A stretch of 61,225 bases of DNA from a virus: the IMG/VR virus record IMGVR_UViG_3300047445_000109, positions 1-61,225 of that record; one strand, written 5' to 3'. A program made the translations under genes and the position numbers. Below, piece by piece: positions 6,748 to 13,947 of the stretch (position 1 is the first letter of the stretch; the number at the start of each line of letters is the position of its first letter). The notes below the pieces were generated by a model that saw nothing but the letters and a program-made list of their open reading frames with translations, was not told the DNA's origin and ran no database searches.

Positions 6748-8052
6748 GTGACCGAGCACACATTCACCCTGGCGCAGATGCGTCAGGCGATGCAGGAGCG
6801 AGTAGAGTCTGGACACTCCGTATTCGCCCCTTCAGCATCGAAGATGTGGCTCAATTGTCCGGGGTCGCTGATCCCCAACCTGTTCGCGCCGGATGATGCT
6901 GGCGAGGACGCGGCCTACGGAACCGTGGGCCACATGGTCGGGGAAACGTGGCTCCGCGATGGCAAGAAGCCCTCTCACCTGCTCGGCACGAAACACCGCG
7001 TTGAAGCAGGTGAGGGGGTTTTTGTCATTGAAGTGGACGACGTGATGATGGAGTACGTTCGGCAGTACGTGAAGTATTGCGAGAACCTGCCCGGTCAGCA
7101 CTTCGTCGAAGTCCGCGTGGACTTCTCTCGGCTCACTCCGATCCCGAACCAGGGCGGCACCGCCGACCATGCAGCGTGCAGTCCCGGCCTGCTGGTCATC
7201 ACCGACCTGAAGATGGGCAAGGGCGTGCGCGTGTATGCGGAGAAGAACACGCAAGCGATGCTGTACGCGCTGGGGTTCTTCTATAAGTGGGACTGGCTGT
7301 ATGGGTTCAAGAAGATCACTGTGCGAATCGCCCAGCCCCGAATGGACAATTGGGACACATGGGACATCAGCCGCGAAGAGCTGCTGGCGTTCGCAGAGGA
7401 TGTGAAGATCAAGGCTGCTGCGGCGTGGGTTCAGAACGCACCGCGCCGTGCCAGCCCTGAAGCGTGCCAGTGGTGCCGCGTGCAGGCCACATGCACCGCG
7501 AAAGCGATTGCCGTGGTCAAGCTGACGGAAGGTATCTTCGGTGACACCACCGAGGTGACGGAGCAGGAATCAAACGACTTGAAAATGGGTCTTCGCTGCT
7601 TCAAGGACTACCCGAAGCCGCCCGTGGACGTGCACACGCTGTCCACCTACGACATGGAGGTGCTGTACAACTGGCGAGGATCGGTTGAGCAGTTCTTCAA
7701 GAAGGTGGGCGAAGAGTTGATGCGCCGCGCACGTAACGGCCACCCGCTCGATATGTACAAGCAGGTTGAGGGCGTCTCGCACAGGGCATGGCGGAACCAG
7801 AAGAAGACGTTGGATCATCTGGTGTCGCTGGGCCTGAAGCGTGAAGACTTGCTCTCCGAAGTCATCCCGTCACCAGCGCAAGTAGAAGACCTCTTGCGCA
7901 AGGCCGGGTACAAGACCAAGGAGCTGCCCGGATTACTGGACGGGTTGTTCTTCAAACCGCCTGGGGGTGCAACCCTGGCGCTGAAGACCGACCGCCGACC
8001 AGCTCTCGGAGACAAGTTTGAAGACGTGTTCTCCGACACAAGCGAACTTTGA
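6748..8052 (+). CDS. DUF2800-type PD-(D/E)XK nuclease with Cas4/AddB-like Fe-S cysteines
   Basis: The 434-residue protein fits the DUF2800 family, RecB-like exonucleases common in phage replication modules. Visible nuclease signature: EVRVDF, GGTADH, then D-x-K in ITDLKMGKG, then Q in NTQAMLYAL. Four cysteines placed as in Cas4 and AddB (C37, then C240-x2-C243-x5-C249) suggest an iron-sulphur cluster. The start is GTG 6748, seven bases after the previous stop, without a clear Shine-Dalgarno; an ATG at 6778 is the alternative. It probably works with the SSB, polymerase and helicase that follow, in end processing or recombination. It ends DTSEL. Confidence 0.85.
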   Translation: MTEHTFTLAQMRQAMQERVESGHSVFAPSASKMWLNCPGSLIPNLFAPDDAGEDAAYGTVGHMVGETWLRDGKKPSHLLGTKHRVEAGEGVFVIEVDDVMMEYVRQYVKYCENLPGQHFVEVRVDFSRLTPIPNQGGTADHAACSPGLLVITDLKMGKGVRVYAEKNTQAMLYALGFFYKWDWLYGFKKITVRIAQPRMDNWDTWDISREELLAFAEDVKIKAAAAWVQNAPRRASPEACQWCRVQATCTAKAIAVVKLTEGIFGDTTEVTEQESNDLKMGLRCFKDYPKPPVDVHTLSTYDMEVLYNWRGSVEQFFKKVGEELMRRARNGHPLDMYKQVEGVSHRAWRNQKKTLDHLVSLGLKREDLLSEVIPSPAQVEDLLRKAGYKTKELPGLLDGLFFKPPGGATLALKTDRRPALGDKFEDVFSDTSEL

Positions 8053-8087
8053 CAATGACACTGAAACCCTGAAAAGGAAATCGAATT

Positions 8088-8810
8088 ATGGCACTCAAGC
8101 AAATTGACAGCGGCGAAAACTTCAAGATTTATCAGGACGGCGAGAACAAGTACATCCTGATCGAGAACGTCCGCCTCTCCTTCCCGGCCATCGGCCACAT
8201 GAAAGAGAACAAGGACGACGACACCGGCAAGGTGTCGCGCAAGTACGCCGGTGTGCCAATGCTGTCCAAGAAGTCCCACGTTGACGCGAAGGACGCATTC
8301 GTCGGCCTCATGAACGAGCTGATGAAGAAGAACGAAGTGAAGATTCCACCGGAGTACCGCTGCATCAAAAACGGCGACGACACCGACCGCGAAGAGTACG
8401 CGGGCCACTGGATCATCTCCGCTTCCGAATCGCGCCGTCCTACCGCCCGCGACAGCAAGGGTAAGCTGATCCTCGACCCTGAAAAGGTCACGGACGGCGA
8501 TGAAGTCGAAGCGATGCTGGACAAGATCGACGAGACTTTCTTCGCGGGCTGCTACGTCAACGTCCTGCTGCGTCCGTGGTATTTCAACGGCACCGCAAAG
8601 GGCGCGACGAAGAAGTTCCCCAAGCGTATCTGCTGCGGTCTGTCCGCGATCCAGTTCTTCAAGAAGGGCGATCCGTTCAGCCAAGGCCGCATCAACGACT
8701 CCGAAGTCGATTGGACCAGCGCTGGTTCCGACGAGGACGAAGACGACCTGGGCAGCAGCAAGCCGAATCGTAAGAAGGCCACCACGGTCGATGATGACGA
8801 TGAGCTGTAA
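8088..8810 (+). CDS. Enc34-type single-stranded DNA-binding protein (DUF2815)
   Basis: The 240-residue protein matches the Enc34 SSB family: an OB-fold core with the opening pattern ILIENVRLSFPAI, a middle segment PPEYRCIKNGD and VNVLLRPWYFNG. The C-terminal tail (about residues 205-240) is disordered and highly acidic, ending DDDDEL. Acidic tails are usual in phage SSBs such as T7 gp2.5 and bind polymerase and helicase; here the final DEL is shared with many unrelated proteins of this phage. AAAAGGAAA precedes the ATG. Confidence 0.88.
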   Translation: MALKQIDSGENFKIYQDGENKYILIENVRLSFPAIGHMKENKDDDTGKVSRKYAGVPMLSKKSHVDAKDAFVGLMNELMKKNEVKIPPEYRCIKNGDDTDREEYAGHWIISASESRRPTARDSKGKLILDPEKVTDGDEVEAMLDKIDETFFAGCYVNVLLRPWYFNGTAKGATKKFPKRICCGLSAIQFFKKGDPFSQGRINDSEVDWTSAGSDEDEDDLGSSKPNRKKATTVDDDDEL

Positions 8811-8828
8811 CACCTCCATGTAGTACCG

Positions 8829-8869
8829 CAGGCCCGCGTGCATAACAGCCCGTGGGCCTGTTCTCGTTT
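8829..8869 (+). terminator. Terminator-like hairpin between SSB and polymerase genes
   Basis: CAGGCCCGCG (8829-8838) pairs with CGTGGGCCTG (8851-8860), allowing one G-T pair, and is followed by TTCTCGTTT. It may lower polymerase expression relative to the abundant SSB. It also explains why the GTG at 8852 is a poor start for the polymerase. Confidence 0.6.
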
Positions 8870-8881
8870 AAGGACACACCA

Positions 8882-11077
8882 ATGCCACGTGATTCACTCT
8901 CACAAGCCTATATCGACTCAATCGTCGATGCGGACAAGGAAGAAGCCACCTGCGACACGGAATGCTTCTCCGACTACTGGTGCATCGGCTTCCAGAACAT
9001 CGCCACCAACTCGCAGGTGGTGTATGAGCTGTATGACGGCGTTGCACTGAACATCCCGAAGGTGCGGGCCATCTTGCGCAAGTACCGCATCTACACCTTC
9101 AACGGCGCAGGCTACGACATCCCCATGATCTGCCTCGCCATGTCCGGCGCGGACAACGAAACGCTCAAGCAGTGCAACGACGACATCATCGTTCGCCGTA
9201 TGCCGATCTGGAAGCTGGCCGAGAAGTACCCCATCATCATCCCGGCGTGGCTGGACACCGTTGACCTGTTCGACGTTGCGCCCGGCGTGAAAATCTCGCT
9301 GAAGAAGTACGCGGCCCGCATGGGCATGAAGCGCATGAAGGAAACCCCGGTGCCGTTCGACAAGCCGCTGCGCCCGGTCGAGCGCCCGCAACTGCGCAAG
9401 CGCGTGGTCGAATATATGTTCAACGATCTGGAAGTGACCGCAGAGCTGAAGCGCCGCCTGCCGGACGAACTGCTGCTGCGCTTCGACCTGACGCGCCAGT
9501 ACCGCGTGGACGTTCGCAGCAAGTCCGATGCGCAGATCGCGGAAGCCCTGATCAGTTCCGAGTACGAGCGCAAGACGCGGCAGCGACCGGAGAAGCCGAC
9601 CGTGACCGCGATGACCTTCAGGTACACGCCGCCACAGTTCATTCGCTTCGAGACGAAGCAGCTCCAAGACATGCTGCACGTGGTCACGACCGCCGACTTC
9701 AAAGTGAAGGGCGGCCCGAAGCCCGACGCGCACAGCAGCGATGCGTACAAGAAGGCGTGGGGCGTGGTCAAGCTGCCCGAATCCATCAAGGCGCTCGACA
9801 TCCAGATCAACGGCACCAAGTACAAGATGGGTATCGGCGGCCTGCACTCGAAAGAGAAGAAGCGCTCGTACATCATGGACGAGGACACCGTGATCGAAGA
9901 CCGCGACGTGCGCGGCTATTACCCGGCGCTGATGCTGGCCTGCGGCTTCTCGCCTGCGTCCATCGGCGTGCACTTCACTCCGATTTTCAAACACTTCGTC
10001 AACACGCGAAACCGCTACAAGTCCCTGGCCGCTAAATTCGAGAAGCTGGACGCGGCCAAATCCGTTTCGTACAAGCGCGTCTCCGACGCCTTCAAGATCG
10101 TCAACAACGGCACGTTCGGCAAGACCGGCTCGCCGTACTCCGTGCTGTACGCGCCGAAGATGATGATCAACGTGACGATCACCGGGCAGCTCTGCCTGCT
10201 GATGCTGATCGAGCGCCTGACCCTGGCCGGATTCACCGTCATCAGCGCCAACACTGACGGCATCGTGACAGTGATACCGAAAGACCGCTACAACGAGTTC
10301 GACAACATCGTGTGGGATTGGGAGTTCGACACGCACCTCGCCACCGAGGCCGTGCGCTACTACGGCGTGTACAGCCGCGACGTGAACTCGTACATCGCGC
10401 TCACCTGCGACGCTGACGGCAACCCGGTCAAGGCCAAGCGCAAGGGTCTGTTCGCCAAGGCGGGCCTGCAAGAGAAGCACGACCCGACGTTCGACATCTG
10501 CTCGACCGCCGTGGTCAACCACCTGCTGAAAGGCGACGACATCGAGCGCACGATCCGCGCCTGCGACGACATCCGCGAGTTCGTCGGCGTGAAGCAAGTC
10601 GAGAAGCCGGGCGGCTTCTACAACGGCGAGCACCTGGGCGTGATGGTGCGCTGGTACTACAGCGTGGACACGCCGTATGCGTTCATCAGCAAGGAGTCCG
10701 GTGCTCGCGTGTCCGGCACCACCGGATGCCGACCGATCATGGACTTGCCGGACGATTACTCGGTGCCGGAAGACCTCGACTACGAGTGGTACATCCGCGA
10801 AGCCTACGCACGCCTGGACGACATCGGCCTGAAGATTCAAGACCCGCGCATCGCCAAGCAGCACGGCACCATGCTCGCATCGCTGCCGAAGCAGAAGACC
10901 CTGCACTACGTCCAGCGCGGCACGCGCATCGCCTACTGCGAGCGCGGCGAGAAGACCGTGCGCGATGCGTGGCAAGAGCACGTCTATGTGCCTGAACACA
11001 TGCGCGTCTGTAAAACCTGCCGTGAAGAGCGCGGCTACGTGGATAGCGAGGTGGATCAAGATGCTGCCACTGCCTAA
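8882..11077 (+). CDS. DNA polymerase, family-B-like, with 3'-5' exonuclease
   Basis: The 731-residue replicative polymerase. Exonuclease motifs: DTE (residues 25-27), FNGAGYDIP (about 72-80) and YMFNDLE (about 178). Polymerase motifs resemble family B: DVRGYYPAL (motif A, about 341), KIVNNGTFGKTG (motif B, about 405) and SANTDG (motif C, about 457). I chose ATG 8882, which has AAGGA upstream, instead of the in-frame GTG at 8852 lying in the hairpin. The 3' end overlaps the nuclease gene. Family-A assignment was considered but the order and spacing of motifs fit family B better. Confidence 0.85.
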   Translation: MPRDSLSQAYIDSIVDADKEEATCDTECFSDYWCIGFQNIATNSQVVYELYDGVALNIPKVRAILRKYRIYTFNGAGYDIPMICLAMSGADNETLKQCNDDIIVRRMPIWKLAEKYPIIIPAWLDTVDLFDVAPGVKISLKKYAARMGMKRMKETPVPFDKPLRPVERPQLRKRVVEYMFNDLEVTAELKRRLPDELLLRFDLTRQYRVDVRSKSDAQIAEALISSEYERKTRQRPEKPTVTAMTFRYTPPQFIRFETKQLQDMLHVVTTADFKVKGGPKPDAHSSDAYKKAWGVVKLPESIKALDIQINGTKYKMGIGGLHSKEKKRSYIMDEDTVIEDRDVRGYYPALMLACGFSPASIGVHFTPIFKHFVNTRNRYKSLAAKFEKLDAAKSVSYKRVSDAFKIVNNGTFGKTGSPYSVLYAPKMMINVTITGQLCLLMLIERLTLAGFTVISANTDGIVTVIPKDRYNEFDNIVWDWEFDTHLATEAVRYYGVYSRDVNSYIALTCDADGNPVKAKRKGLFAKAGLQEKHDPTFDICSTAVVNHLLKGDDIERTIRACDDIREFVGVKQVEKPGGFYNGEHLGVMVRWYYSVDTPYAFISKESGARVSGTTGCRPIMDLPDDYSVPEDLDYEWYIREAYARLDDIGLKIQDPRIAKQHGTMLASLPKQKTLHYVQRGTRIAYCERGEKTVRDAWQEHVYVPEHMRVCKTCREERGYVDSEVDQDAATA

Positions 11078-11351
11078 CATGCGCCGCGACCTTGAGGTGA
11101 GCCTTGAGGAAGCGGTGATCGACTATGCGCACAAGCGCGGCTGGTGGGAAGGGAAGTTTGTCTGCCCAGGCCAAGTCGGCGTGCCGGATCGCATCTTCAT
11201 CCGGCGCGGGCGCGTGATCTTTATCGAGCTGAAGAAGCTCGGCGAGAAGCCGAAGCCGAAGCAGCTCTCGAAGCACGCGGAGATGCGCAAGTACGGCGCA
11301 GAGGTGTTCTGGACTGACAATCTTGAGGAAGCAATGAGGATTTTGAAATGA
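11061..11351 (+). CDS. VRR-NUC domain nuclease
   Basis: The 96-residue protein is almost entirely a VRR-NUC (virus-type replication-repair nuclease) domain. Its catalytic set is visible: E in SLEEAVIDYA, GVPDRIFI and the E-x-K in FIELKKLG, with a conserved Q near QLSKHAEMRKYGAEV. ATG 11061 has GAGG nine bases upstream and overlaps the polymerase by 17 bp; ATG 11079 is possible but has no ribosome site. The 3' end overlaps the helicase start (ATGA). Such stand-alone VRR-NUC proteins are commonly paired with SNF2-like helicases in phages and probably process branched DNA. Confidence 0.9.
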   Translation: MLPLPNMRRDLEVSLEEAVIDYAHKRGWWEGKFVCPGQVGVPDRIFIRRGRVIFIELKKLGEKPKPKQLSKHAEMRKYGAEVFWTDNLEEAMRILK

Positions 11352-13030
11352 GCCACCGTGATCCGTTTTTGTACGACATCCTGGCGCGCTTCGACGAGGT
11401 AAAGCTGAAGCGCGAGCAGATGCACGGCTACCAGGGGGAAGCGTACAACTTCCTGCGCGATAACCGCTTCAGCGGCCTCTTCATCGACATGGGCCTGGGG
11501 AAGACCGTCAGCGCTGGCACGCTGATCGCCGACATCGTGCACGGCCTGCTGGACGGCGAAGAACTGGCCGATGGCGAGAAGGTGCTGGTGATCGGCCCGC
11601 TGCGCGTGGCGACCGCGACATGGCCCAACGAGTTCGACAAGTGGGAGCATCTGGCCTCCATGAACTACAAGGTCGTGCACGTGGACGACGACGACCCGCG
11701 CCTGAAGCAAGCGTACAAGGCGGCGTGGGCCGATGGCCTCGAACGCCAGATGTTCACCAGCGAGCGCCAGAAGTACGCCAACACCGCGCAGGCCGCGTGC
11801 AAGGAGCGCCTGCGACAAGAGGCGGCCACCGACAAGGCCACCGTGCACTTCATCAGCCGCGACTGGATCGAGTGGCTGGTGCAGTTCTACCTGAAGCGCG
11901 GCAAAGGCTGGCCGTACCGCTGCGTCATCATCGACGAGTCGAGCGCGTTCAAGGATCACAACACGAACCGCTTCAAGGCGCTGCAAAGCGTGGTCGATTT
12001 TCCAGGCAACGTCACGCGCTGTCACATCCTCACCGCGACGCCCGCCGCCGAGAGCTACATGAACCTGTTCTCGCAGATTTACCTGCTGGACAAGGGCAAG
12101 CGCCTGGGCAAAGAGCTGTCGATGTATCAGCGCCGCTACTTCACCGAGAACAAGTACACGCGCAAGTGGGAGCTGCGCCCGGACGGCGAGAAGGACATCC
12201 TGGCGAAGATCGCCGACATCTGCCTCGTGATGAAGCGCGAGGATTACCTGCCGATGGTGCCGCCGCGCTTCATCGAGCGCCCGGTGTACATGACGCCCGA
12301 CCAGATGGCGCTCTATCGCAAGATGGAGAAGGACATGGTGGTCACGCTCGCGGACGGCACCGAGGTGGCGGCCGAGTCGGCGGCGGCCTTGTCGGCGAAG
12401 CTGCTGCAAATGGCGTCCGGCGTGCTGTACAACACGACCATGGAGCCGGGCCTGGAAGAAGAGGACGACCACGCCAAGGTGCTGAAGATTCACCGCATCC
12501 ACGAGCACAAGATCGAGATGCTGAAGGAGATCGTGGACGAGGCGCAGGGCAAGCCGATCCTGCTGGGCTATCACCATCGCTCGTCGAAGGAGCGCCTGAA
12601 GAAAGCCTTCCCGAACCTCGTCTTCATGGACAAGACCGGCAAGTGCATCAAGAAGTGGAACAAGGGTCAGATACCGATCCTGGCGATGCACCCGGCGTCG
12701 GGCGGCCACGGCTTGAACCTGCAAGACGGCGGCCACATCGTCGTCTTCTTCGACATCCCGTGGTCGTTGGAGCTGTACCAGCAGTTCATTGGCCGCCTGG
12801 ATCGCCAGGGCCAGCTCGAACGTGTGACGGTCTTCCACATCGTCTGTAAAGGCACCCTGGACGAAGCCGTGATCGAAGCGCTGACGGCCAAGGACGACGC
12901 GCAGATGATGCTGTTTAACATCCTGCGGCGAATGCGGAAGAAGCTGGTGAAGCTGATGAAGGACGCGAAAGGTAAGGCCATGGACTTCGATACTCGCGTG
13001 GAGGCGCTGCTGGCCGACGAAGTTCTGTAA
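11348..13030 (+). CDS. SNF2/SF2-type DNA helicase
   Basis: The 560-residue protein has the superfamily 2 motifs in order: Walker A DMGLGKT (about residue 49), DES box IIDESSAFKD (about 195), TATPA (motif III, about 233), and in the C-terminal lobe SGGHGLNLQ and motif VI QFIGRLDRQGQ. The SNF2-type domain of this length acts as a DNA translocase remodelling replication forks. It overlaps the VRR-NUC gene by four bases, suggesting they act together. It is the last gene of the replication unit, ending ADEVL. Confidence 0.9.
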   Translation: MSHRDPFLYDILARFDEVKLKREQMHGYQGEAYNFLRDNRFSGLFIDMGLGKTVSAGTLIADIVHGLLDGEELADGEKVLVIGPLRVATATWPNEFDKWEHLASMNYKVVHVDDDDPRLKQAYKAAWADGLERQMFTSERQKYANTAQAACKERLRQEAATDKATVHFISRDWIEWLVQFYLKRGKGWPYRCVIIDESSAFKDHNTNRFKALQSVVDFPGNVTRCHILTATPAAESYMNLFSQIYLLDKGKRLGKELSMYQRRYFTENKYTRKWELRPDGEKDILAKIADICLVMKREDYLPMVPPRFIERPVYMTPDQMALYRKMEKDMVVTLADGTEVAAESAAALSAKLLQMASGVLYNTTMEPGLEEEDDHAKVLKIHRIHEHKIEMLKEIVDEAQGKPILLGYHHRSSKERLKKAFPNLVFMDKTGKCIKKWNKGQIPILAMHPASGGHGLNLQDGGHIVVFFDIPWSLELYQQFIGRLDRQGQLERVTVFHIVCKGTLDEAVIEALTAKDDAQMMLFNILRRMRKKLVKLMKDAKGKAMDFDTRVEALLADEVL

Positions 13031-13035
13031 AGACC

Positions 13036-13063
13036 CCCACAGGGTTTTTCCCTGCTGTATGAT
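13036..13063 (+). promoter_or_regulatory. Operator-containing promoter before the packaging genes
   Basis: The operator ACAGGGTTTTTCCCTGC (13039-13055) precedes a good -10, TATGAT (13058-13063). The -35 position (CCCACA) matches poorly, so this promoter may need an activator or be weak. The -10 box overlaps the 5' arm of the terminator hairpin at 13062. Confidence 0.65.
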
Positions 13064-13099
13064 CCCCACTTATTCAATGAATAGCTGGGGATTTTTTTT
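13062..13099 (+). terminator. Terminator whose stem hides the ribosome site of the next gene
   Basis: ATCCCCA (13062-13068) pairs with TGGGGAT (13086-13092), with an inner palindrome TATTCAATGAATA (13070-13082), followed by eight T residues directly abutting the ATG at 13100. The only Shine-Dalgarno-like sequence, GGGGA (13087-13091), lies in the 3' arm. Upstream transcripts should terminate or be untranslatable, whereas transcripts starting at about 13070 lack the 5' arm. Confidence 0.7.
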
Positions 13100-13312
13100 A
13101 TGGCGAACAAGATAATAGAAAGGTTTGAAGTGCACGTCGGGCATCGTGCACAAGAAGCCTGCCTACTAATCGGCATGGCCTATCCCACCTACGCCGCGTA
13201 CCGCAATGGTTCACGCGCCCTGCCGATCTACCACCACAACCACATCAAAGACATCATGCGCCTGCCCAGCCGGGAGCTGCGCGCATTGATCGCTGAAAGG
13301 ATTGGCGAATGA
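13100..13312 (+). CDS. Small HTH-like regulatory protein, 70 aa
   Basis: The basic 70-residue protein has a Cro-like helix-turn-helix appearance (about residues 17-45: AQEACLLIGMAYPTYAAYRNGSR). It stands first behind the operator promoter and terminator at 13036-13099, the usual place for a regulator or for a small terminase accessory. It overlaps the next gene by four bases (ATGA). It is a candidate reader of the ACAGGG operator. Translation from read-through mRNA should be suppressed because its ribosome site is in the hairpin. Confidence 0.6.
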   Translation: MANKIIERFEVHVGHRAQEACLLIGMAYPTYAAYRNGSRALPIYHHNHIKDIMRLPSRELRALIAERIGE

Positions 13313-13947
13313 AGCCACGTGAACACATCACTCGTCGGAAGAACGCCCACGCCGACGAAACCAGCAACGTGATCATGTATGAGGGCGCGAACCTGTCGCA
13401 GCTCTCCGTGCTGTTCCGCATGGATCACCGCGTCCTCGTCGAGAAGTTGCACCAATGTCCGCCGACCGGCGTGCGTAACGGCACCTCGATCTGGCGCATC
13501 GACGTGGCCGCCCCGTACCTCGTGCGCCCGATGTTCGACATCGAAGAGTATGTGCGCAAGATGAACCCCACCGACCTGCCGAAGATGCTGTCGAAGGAGT
13601 TCTGGTCGGCGCAGAAGATCAAGCAGGAGGTGCAGGAACGCGAAGGCAACCTGTGGCAGACCGAGCGCGTCGTGCGCGCCATCGGCGGCGTGATGAAGAT
13701 CGTGAAGAACTCCGTGCGACTGTTCGTGGACGCCGTGGATCGCCAGTCCGAACTGAACGAAGCCCAGCGCCGCATCCTGAAGAACCTGGGCGATGGCCTG
13801 CTGAACGAGGCGTACCGCAACGTGGTCAAGGAATTCAGCGAGAAGCCGACCAACCCGGAGCAGCAGGAAGCCGTGGCCGAAATGATCTACGAGGTGAAGC
13901 AAGGCCCAGCGCCCGTAGTTGAAGAGGGAGACGACGATGAGCTTTGA
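13309..13947 (+). CDS. Terminase small subunit (Nu1/DUF1441-like)
   Basis: The 212-residue protein directly upstream of the large terminase has an N-terminal winged-HTH-like DNA-reading segment (NLSQLSVLFRMDHRVLVEKL, then GTSIWRID) like DUF1441/Nu1 small subunits, and a helical C-terminal half for oligomerisation and contact with the large subunit. It would recognise the packaging site. The C-terminus is acidic, ending GDDDEL; part of this tail overlaps the start of the large-subunit gene by 11 bp. Confidence 0.8.
   Translation: MKPREHITRRKNAHADETSNVIMYEGANLSQLSVLFRMDHRVLVEKLHQCPPTGVRNGTSIWRIDVAAPYLVRPMFDIEEYVRKMNPTDLPKMLSKEFWSAQKIKQEVQEREGNLWQTERVVRAIGGVMKIVKNSVRLFVDAVDRQSELNEAQRRILKNLGDGLLNEAYRNVVKEFSEKPTNPEQQEAVAEMIYEVKQGPAPVVEEGDDDEL

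Noticed and set aside
8852-8881. Upstream GTG start for the polymerase
   Set aside because: It lies in a terminator-like hairpin and has no Shine-Dalgarno; ATG 8882 has AAGGA at good spacing.
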